From the NCBI RefSeq assembly GCF_028554725.1, contig NC_071668.1, forward strand, positions 52,867,732 to 52,931,731: a stretch of 64,000 nt of DNA. Reading direction: 5' to 3'. This document shows, piece after piece, positions 56,819-64,000 of this stretch. The position numbers and the translations under genes are program-made. The DNA comes from Zeugodacus cucurbitae. Taxonomy: Eukaryota; Arthropoda; Insecta; Diptera; Tephritidae. Every line of letters starts with the position of its first letter. Positions within the stretch are counted from its first letter, which is position 1. Under the pieces are notes generated by a model. That model was given only the letters and a program-made list of their open reading frames with translations. It ran no database searches and was not told the DNA's origin.

Positions 56819-57325
56819 AATCCCTCATCCGAGGCTCTGTTTGGTTTTTCATTGGGGAGATTTTTTTTGAAAGTGCTAGATGCGGTACTTGCTGATGGAA
56901 GCCGCGGAAGAGGACGACCTCCACTCCGTTGGAAAGACCAAGTAATAGAAATAGCAGTTCGGAGAGTAGCAATTCCAGTAGCAATTTTAGTTGCTATTTC
57001 GATGATTTTGGGTACGGTGATTACGAAAGCAGTAAAATGTAGCCAAAATGTATTAATTAGTTAATTGTGATTACAAAAGCAGGTACATTTTGGATATTGT
57101 TAAAATTAATAAATATGAAAATGTAAAAAATTAATAATATGTGGAGTACAAATTCTCATAAATTCGTTTTTGTTTTGTTGCGATCACAATAGCAATATAA
57201 AATCACAGTGATTTAAAAATAGCAATATTGCTCATCCCTAAAAGTGATCTGGCAGCACTTGGAATTTCCGAATTGGACTCCGCTATAATCACCTGAGCGG
57301 TTCCTACGCCAAATATTTATATATA
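56819..57325 (+). mobile_element. RTE-like LINE fragment L7, split by a miniature element
   Basis: From about 56868 it reads VLDAVLADGSRGRGRPPLRW to 56944, then an insertion, then the LINE resumes at 57240 (SDLAALGISELDSAIIT-like codons). It ends in GCGGTTCCTACGCCAAATAT and a TA-rich tail, the same 3' type as L1. At its left, 56819-56855 (CCTCATCCGAGGCTCTG, TTTTTCATTGGGGA) resembles the LINE 5' leader in the opposite orientation, so the locus is rearranged. Confidence 0.8.
56945..57239. mobile_element. hAT-like miniature element 2, inside LINE L7
   Basis: The right end AGCAATATTGCTCATCCCT and the internal AATCACAGTGATTT / CAATATAAAATCACAG blocks match the element at 26679-26866 in reverse orientation. 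The left terminal repeat is not recognisable. It interrupts the LINE codons, so it inserted after the LINE. Confidence 0.6.
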
Positions 57326-59123
57326 CATATACATAACGCTTTTCCGGTGAGCAGAACGCAATGGCACTGGAATGTCTTTCTTATTGGTTACTCGCAGTTA
57401 TCTTAGCGCATCAGAGCGCCTACTATCCAGAACCAATGATCGCAATGGTAACTTGTCAAAACTATTGCACTCTTATTTCGACTAGTATACCTGCGTAGTT
57501 CGAAATAAATATGTATTAAGAATTTGTATAACAAAGTTGAAATGTCCATCAACATGTAAAACAGTCGAAAGTAGCAAGCATCTTTGCATGGTTGAATACT
57601 GAAAATACATAGTTACAATATGATAATTTCGGAATAGTGACATGTAACACAGCAGCTGGCTGCGACCATGTTTGTGCAAGTACATAAAACTATTTTAAAT
57701 GAAACGAAATTTTGTATCCACTACCTTGAGTTGGGCTAATAAGTACAGTGCCACCGGCCAACCGAGTCAGTAGACGAAGATCGCATGCAACACGGTTGCG
57801 AGTGGGTAAGAGAATTACGATTCAACAACGTTGACGTGCAACAGCCGTAAAATTCATAGCAAAAATTACAAGAATGTTGGCGATATTTTCCCAGATAATG
57901 CAACAACAGCATGTAATAACTGCCGATTGCAACTTTTGCTGTCAGCAGCAGCTGCCGGTAAGTGGGAGTTGTTACAATACATTACAACGGCAGTACGAGA
58001 GTCGTAACGGCAGCTGTGCTTGCAAGTACAATTTGTTGTCAATCGACTACCGGCGATGCAATGCAATCAGAAAAGTGATGGCGCAGCGCCGTGACGCGGG
58101 TGGCAACAGTTGCTTTTACTGCTGCCAATACGTCTGTTTACATACTCGCACATTGTATTTGATTTCTGTAAATGCGATTTTTCCTGTTTCAGCGCAATTT
58201 TCGTTGACGCAGCAAAATCGGCAACGAGCCATCCAGCCGCTTGCCGCATCCCTTTTTACTTTATCTCTCGACAGTAGCACTCTGCCCACCGCTCATTCTT
58301 CATTTATGCTTGTCCAACCTCTGTTGCTTTTTGTGCGCTACACGCTTATGTACATATGTACATATATGTATGTAGTTGCAATGTGTTGTCTGTTGTGCGG
58401 CAGGTGCGGCTCGCATGTGGCAGGCAACCTATATGTTTTCATACAATATGATATGTTATGTAAAGCTTACCAATTCTGCATTCGCTTCATGCGTTTTGCT
58501 TGTCTTCTCGCACAAGCTTACCATTTTAATGTATGCACTCTTCGAGTGTCCGTTCACAGTCAACAACTACACGTTTGGAATATACATATTTATATGTGTG
58601 CGCGTGTGTGTTGCTATTTTTCATTTATTGCAACGTGTCTCAGTGGAAGACAAAAGGAAGTTTTACACGTTTTCCTTTAATAAATTCCTGTATGTGTGTG
58701 TGATAAATGTAGGTGTATTTCCGCATACCTTTTGTCAGTTTCCGCAAGTATTTTGCATTCAGAATTGATATTTTAAGGAATTGAAATACTTCCTTCTCTT
58801 TTGAGTAACAGGAAAAAGAAAATAAAATCAAATGGAAAGCAAGTAAATAATAATTATTATTACGCCGGTCTACGATGCTCCAGATATTACTGCAATGTCT
58901 GTGGATGACAGTTATTTGCAGGTTGATAACATTAAGCAAAAAAATCATAAAGAGCTGATTTGTTTTTTGTTTACCTAACTGTTGTCTGTCACCTGAGTAT
59001 GCCGGACAACATCCCAGGTGGACTTAGAGGGTCTGATGACTTTATGTGCGGTTGGAGAAACCCGGGAAACGGAAAGAAAATCGTCGCTGCAATTAAATCC
59101 TTCTGCGGCCTCTCACCAAAGGA

Positions 59124-59126
<3 letters not shown>
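57326..59126. other. Unique-looking DNA with a long ORF
   Basis: CAA/CAG-rich near 57820-58070 and TGTA/CATA-rich near 58330-58700. Holds the ORF at 57874-58680. No TE signature was recognised. Confidence 0.45.
57874..58680 (+). CDS. Long unidentified ORF or first exon
   Basis: 268 codons from ATG, the longest frame in the window without TE similarity. It is rich in Cys, Gln, Leu and Tyr and overlaps microsatellite-like DNA. No domain is recognisable and the second half (MYICTYMYVVAMCCLLC) looks like translated CATA repeats. A strong splice donor GCTGCCG|GTAAGTGGG lies at 57957/57958, so only the first 28 codons (ending NFCCQQQLP) or just a leader might be exonic. Probably not a full-length protein. 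Confidence 0.2.
   Translation: MLAIFSQIMQQQHVITADCNFCCQQQLPVSGSCYNTLQRQYESRNGSCACKYNLLSIDYRRCNAIRKVMAQRRDAGGNSCFYCCQYVCLHTRTLYLISVNAIFPVSAQFSLTQQNRQRAIQPLAASLFTLSLDSSTLPTAHSSFMLVQPLLLFVRYTLMYICTYMYVVAMCCLLCGRCGSHVAGNLYVFIQYDMLCKAYQFCIRFMRFACLLAQAYHFNVCTLRVSVHSQQLHVWNIHIYMCARVCCYFSFIATCLSGRQKEVLHVFL

Positions 59127-59157
<31 letters not shown>
59127..59157. repeat. (TA)n microsatellite
   Basis: About 15 TA units, next to the 3' side of the Jockey-like fragment. Confidence 0.9.
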
Positions 59158-59159
<2 letters not shown>

Positions 59160-60245
59160 ATGTTGTTGTCTAGGTTAAGTTTTGAATTTTAAAGCCAATT
59201 CAATTTGCTGCTCTTAACTTCATGCAGTTTATTTTACTAGATATGCGTTTTCTCCACGTGAGCCTTCTATCCAAGTGAATACCAAGATATGTTACTTCAG
59301 TCACTTGGGATGTTAAAATATTGTTAATTTTTACTGCCGGGCACGTTTTCGGCCTTAGGGAAAATGTAACATGCTTGCACTTTTGTTCATTGCGGTACAT
59401 CAGCTTTTATCGGTCGTTTTTCAGATATGAAGTCTCCTATTTTGACAGTAAACTTCCTATTTTTTAAATAAGACTCCAAGGTTTTATGCATTTCGAGAGG
59501 TAAGGTTTTTTTAATCTTAAATAAAAGCCCGTCATGCCACACTTTATCGAACGCCTGAGCCACATCTAGAAATATAGCAGAACAGTACTCTATATACTCG
59601 AACGCCCTTCTGATTTCGTAATTAATTTACGTAATTCTATTTACTTGTTCTACAGTGCCAAGTTTTGCACGAAAACTGAATTGGTGCGTTGGTATTACAT
59701 TATTTTCGTGGAGGAAAGGAGACATCTTTGATAGTAACACCTTTTCAAATATTTTAGAAAGACTGGTCAAGTCTTTCCCTGGTTTGTCTATCATGATGAT
59801 CTGTATTCGGAACTGAAAATATCGTTAAAAAGCAAGAGCAAACAAGAGCTGTTAAAGCAATATTTGGTAACTCGAATAGCATTTTTGGAGTAATTTTATC
59901 GTGTCCTGCCGGCTTTTTTGGATTCAGCTCATTTATGATTTTAATATTTAATTTCAAAAGCCTGCAAATTCGACTGAAATAATCGACCAGTGATGCTTTT
60001 TCTGTACATTTTCATACACATCAGGTCAGGAAGCCGCTCGAGAAGAAGCACAGCTGTCTTTTTTATGAATTGAAGAGGGAAGGTTGAAGGAGCTACAAGA
60101 CCTCGGCAGGTTGTTTCAAGCAGAGCCCCACTAACTCCCATATGCTCAATAAAATGATTTTCATCTGGATAATTGTAATCGATTCCTAATTTCTTCCAAT
60201 AGCGTATATTGAATTCATATACAAGATATTTAACATAAAATTTTA
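59160..60245 (-). mobile_element. Jockey-like LINE RT fragment
   Basis: Minus strand, broken frames. RT landmarks in order are INELNPKKPAGHDKITPKML (about 59955-59890), IFEKVLLSKMSPFLHENNVI with PTHQFSFRAKLGTVEQVNRI, FLDVAQAFDKVWHDGLLFKI (motif A Asp), and far downstream KCKHVTFSLRPKTCPAVKIN and TYLGIHLDRRLTW. The YADD region between about 59410 and 59390 is lost. The FDKVWH and YLGIHLDRRLTW motifs are characteristic of the Jockey clade. Sequence upstream (60245-59960) is a less certain extension (GRLFQSNLQAFEIKY). Confidence 0.82.
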
Positions 60246-60497
60246 AAGACTTTCGCAAATACATCAACGTTATTCTTAACTGGCGTAGGAACAGCTTACT
60301 TTAGAATCGTGAAAACATATAATACTCGGCTGCACTCGAACAAATCCTTTTGTTTTTTAATTTCGTCTTTCACTCTCAATCTAGTATGTACTCTTGTCCC
60401 TATATACTCATTTCTTTTGCTAGCAATGCTCTTTATTGAATATGCTTTACTACCGTTATATGAGCGTTTGACGATTAAAATTGTACTAAATGTATGT

Positions 60498-62911
60498 GAT
60501 TGGCGTTGCAACCGTTTAGCCGGTTATAGCCGAATCGACGATAGTGCGCCACCTCTCTCTCTCCTTCGCAGTTCGGCGCCAGTTGGAGATCCCAAGTGTA
60601 ACCAGGTCGCTCTCCACCTGGTCCCTCCAACGGAGTGGAGGCCTTCCCCCTCCTCGGCTTCCTCCGGCGGGTACTGCATCGAACACTTTCAGGGCTGGAG
60701 TGTTTTCGTCCATTCGGACAACATGACCTAGCCAGCGTAGCCGCTGTCTTTTTATTCGCTGAACTATGTCAATGTCGTCGTATAACTCGTACAGCTCATC
60801 GTTCCATCGTCTGCGGTATTCGCCGTTGCCAATGTTCTGAGGACCATAAATATTGCGCAAAATTTTCCTCTCGAAAACTCCTAGTGTCGTCTCATCTGAT
60901 GTTGACATCGTCCAAGCTTCTGCACCGTAAAGCAGGACGGGAATGATAAGCGACTTGTAGAGCTTGATTTTGGTTCGTCGAGAGAGGACTTTACTGTTCA
61001 ATTGCCTACTCAGTCCAAAGTAGCACCTGTTGGCAAGAGTTATTCTGCGCTGGATTTCGAGGCTGACATTGTTCGTGTTGTTGATGCTGGTTCCCAGGTA
61101 TACGAAATTATCTACGACCTCGAAGTTATGACTGTCAACAGTGACGTGGGAGCCAAGACGCGAATTGCTTGATGACAGGAGATATTTCGTCTTGTCCTCA
61201 TTCACCTCCAGACCCATTCGCTTCGCCTCCTTATCCATGCGGGAAAAAGCAGAACAAACGGCGCGCGGTTGTTGCTTCCGATGATATCAATATCATCGGC
61301 GTACGCCAGGAGCTGTACACTCTTGTAGAAGATTGTACCTTCTCGGTTTAGCTCTGCAGCTCTTATAATTTTTTCCAGCATCAGGTTAAAGAAGTCGCAC
61401 GATAGTGAGTCACCTTGTCTGAAACCTCGTTTGGTATCGAACGGCTCGGAGAGGTCCTTCCCAATCATGACGGAGCTTTTGGTGTTGCTCAACGTCAATT
61501 TACACAGCCGTATTAGTTTTGCGGGGATACCAAATTCAGACACTTCATTTTTTTCATAAAATTTTCGAGCATTCCCTCTGTCTGCCAGCTTCTCAAGCTC
61601 TTCGTACTCACGCATTTCGGCCTCTTTCTTTTTTTGTCTGCAGATGCGTCTCGCTTCCCTCTTTAGCTCTCGGTATCTATCCCATCCCGCACGTGTTGTG
61701 GTCGTTTGCAACGTTGAGAGGTAGGCAGTCTGTTTTCTCTCCGCTGCGAGACGGCACTCCTCATCGTACCAGCTTGTTTTTTGTCGTTGCCGATAACCAA
61801 TTGTTTCGGCTGCAGCGGTACGCAGTGAGTTTGAGATGCCGTTCCACAGTTCCCTTATACCGAGATGCTGATGAGTGCTCTCAGAGAGCAGGAGTGCAAG
61901 TCGAGTAGAGTATTTCGTGGCTGTCTGTTGCAATTGCAGCTTTTCGACGTCGAACCTTCCTTGTGTTTGTTGACGGGCATTGTTTGCTGCACAGAGGCGG
62001 GTGCGTATCTTCGCTGCGACCAGATAAGGGTCCGAGTCTATATTTGGTCCTCGGAGCGTACGCACATCTAAAACACAGGAGACATGTCTTCCGTCTATCA
62101 CAACGTGATCGATTTGGTTCCGCGTGTTTCGATCAGGAGACAGCCAAGTAGCTTGATGTATTTTCTTATGCTGGAATCTGGTACTACAGACGACCATATT
62201 TCGCATGGTGCGTACATAGGTGCGTTCTAAGCGCTCATAGAAAGCATCTTTGGTCACCTCCTCCTTCTCTTCCGTTGGGGCGTGGGCGAAAATCAGCGAT
62301 ATGTTGAAGAACCTCGCTTTGATGCGGATTGTGGCAAGACGTTCATCCACCGGAGTGAATGCCAGGACTCTGCGACGGAGTCTCTCTCCCACCGCAAATC
62401 CAACACCAAATTTGCGCTCCTTTATATGGCCGCTGTAGTAGATGTCACAAGGACCCACCTTCTCCCGTTCTTGTCCCGTCCATCGCACTTCTTGGATGGC
62501 GGTGATGTCAGCCCTGAGTCGTATAAGGACATCAACCAGCTGGGCAGAGGCACCTTCCCAATTAAGGGTCCGGACATTCCAGGTGCATGCCCTTATATCA
62601 TTATCCTTAAAACGTTTGCTGGGGTCGTCATCAAAAGGGGGGTGTCTCATCCGAGGCTTTCGTAGATTTTTCATTGGTACTTCGTTTTTATGTGGTGGGT
62701 TCCAAGCCCTACGCACAACCGCATAAACGGGCTTCGCCTTCTCACTTTAGCTCGCCTTCAAACGGATGTCTGTTGGCTACCCAGAGGATACTTGGTCTAA
62801 AACCGGAAGTCGTGAGCTGCTTGAACCAGGTGGAGAAGAATCGTTTCTGGCCACTCCCAAGTGAATGATAATCAAAAACTTTCCTCACTTGCGTGAACTT
62901 CTACACATGAT
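60498..62911 (-). mobile_element. RTE-like LINE copy L8: both ends kept, internal deletions
   Basis: The 5' end at about 62911 (ATGTGTAGAAGTTCACGCAAG, as in L4) and the 3' end at about 60498 (GCAACGCCAATCACATACAT, as in L6) are both present, but the element is only about 2.4 kb. Frame 1 (62716-61202) begins in the leader and reads the endonuclease: IRACTWNVRTLNWEGASAQL, ADITAIQEVRWTG, GPCDIYYSGHIKERKFGVGF, IRIKARFFNISLIFAHAPTE. A deletion after ERTYVRTMRN removes the FNARVG region. The linker and RKFYEKNEVSEFGIPAKLIR follow, where about 230 residues including RT motif A are missing. Motifs B (GFRQGDSLSCDFFNLMLE) and C (AYADDIDIIG) remain. A frameshift near 61240 separates frame 2 (61238-60516), the intact C-terminus, which has a small deletion at SSSNSRLGSH. 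Confidence 0.92.
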
Positions 62912-64000
62912 CCCATCCTCCAACGGTTCGAAATTAATACTCAGCATTTAATGATGTGCTGGAATTCTCCAATTCCGAGGCAGTCAGTTTTATTCAGCAA
63001 AAATAAACAGTTCTTACGAATATTTGTTAGCACATTTGAATCTCTTAAGCTTAGGCTACCATTTTATTTATGGAATTTTGAAAAACGATACATTTCGATT
63101 AGTAACGAATTGGAGTGTGCGGTAAATCGTAAGCAATATATTACAGTTAAAATGTGTACCGTAAGTGTTGCAGTGTTGTTAAATACGGGTACATGTAAAT
63201 AGTTGATATGAGCCTTTTAAAACTAGGTTTGCTAATTCACAGAGAAATTTTGGAGAATATTACCGATGCACATGCAAAACTATATTTAACTGAATTTGCG
63301 AATTCATATATGGAATGTTATGTGCAAAATTGTATCTCCGTTTCTGCACTGTTCAGAAGTGCAAAACTTCAGTTTTAGTGTTATTCCAATAATAAATTGA
63401 GCTTAGCATACTAAATCATGATATTATGGGCATGCCTGAGAAAATTTTGTTTATGTCTTTCCGTATATGTTTGCAACCTGAGCTAAGCTTAACAAAAGAA
63501 TTTTGTTCAGAGTTACAAATACACATGAAGGGAGGATCCAAATTGGGGTACCTAGTTGTTATACGCTCATTTTAAAAGTTTACTTAAAGAACGCTATGAG
63601 TACGTATGTAATTTGATTTCTTAAAACTAATTTATGATTTCCAGACTTGCCGTTCAGAGTTCATCTTACTTTGGAACGTTGTGAAAAAATACCCTTAAAA
63701 GGAAGTTGGACATGGTTATCAGACCATTAGAATGTCGAAATTATTAGGAACGTAAAAAATATGATAAAACGTTCAGGTTTAAAAGAGTTTACAGATCATT
63801 CATTTATTGATATACTGGAGTTACTACATCCTGTTACAAAGTTTGTTTCAGATGCAAATATCTTTTCTCGCTCAACTTTAATCTCCTCAGTTTTCAGAAT
63901 ATTTTGTAAATAACGATGCTTGATCAAGTTATATCGATTTATGCTGATATTATTGCTTGAATTAATTTCCACATACTCTGTTTTTGAGATCCATTGTTCT
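62912..64000. other. AT-rich region, no gene recognised
   Basis: No coding, RNA or repeat feature was recognised up to the window edge. Confidence 0.5.

Noticed and set aside
1..64000. tRNA, rRNA, CRISPR, bacterial-type operons
   Set aside because: No cloverleaf with A/B boxes, rRNA core or regularly spaced direct repeats were noticed, and the DNA is eukaryotic in character.

Overview
The window looks like AT-rich nuclear DNA of a higher (brachyceran) fly, most likely a tephritid fruit fly. That is inferred from a Toll receptor with a fly-type TIR domain, the mix of transposon families, and intergenic DNA full of CATA/TGTG/TA microsatellites. No complete, undamaged host gene is visible. Almost every recognisable protein segment is either a transposable element (TE) or a broken copy of one Toll-like receptor.

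Left third (1-23.3 kb): a decayed Toll-like receptor cluster. Copy 1 (minus, 1.8-3.0 kb) and copy 2 (plus, 18.3-22.1 kb) are closely similar inverted paralogues. Copy 2 is the most complete (signal peptide, leucine-rich repeats, transmembrane helix, intact TIR) but has two nonsense codons and a 1.2-kb repeat inserted in it. Remnants of a third plus-strand copy lie at 7.0-7.4 kb (leader and LRRs) and 14.0-14.4 kb (TIR). They are separated by a piggyBac element with TTAA duplications (8.4-11.05 kb), an RTE-like LINE and repeat pieces. Two other LINE 5' portions (15.0-17.6 kb) precede copy 2; one encodes a 2A-like NPGP motif next to a PHD-like finger.

A ~1.2-kb non-coding interspersed repeat, called family A here, occurs about a dozen times. 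Its 5' end is palindromic and its 3' end carries a conserved hairpin. It interrupts Toll copies and is itself interrupted by a LINE (1.05 kb), a mariner (31.3 kb) and a PIF/Harbinger (47.7 kb), which gives a relative insertion order.

Middle and right (23-64 kb): long stretches without recognisable genes, holding two internally deleted mariner-type elements, a two-gene PIF/Harbinger remnant, two hAT-like miniature elements, Jockey-like LINE fragments, and further copies of the RTE-like LINE. The copy at 42.06-44.30 kb has an unbroken 735-codon reverse transcriptase frame and is the youngest looking. The copy at 60.5-62.9 kb keeps both ends but has large internal deletions. Possible pieces of unique host genes are a GC3-rich candidate first coding exon at 45.3 kb, an exon-like long ORF with a strong splice donor at 57.9 kb, and TATA boxes at 36.4 and 53.5 kb. 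None of these could be assigned to a gene.
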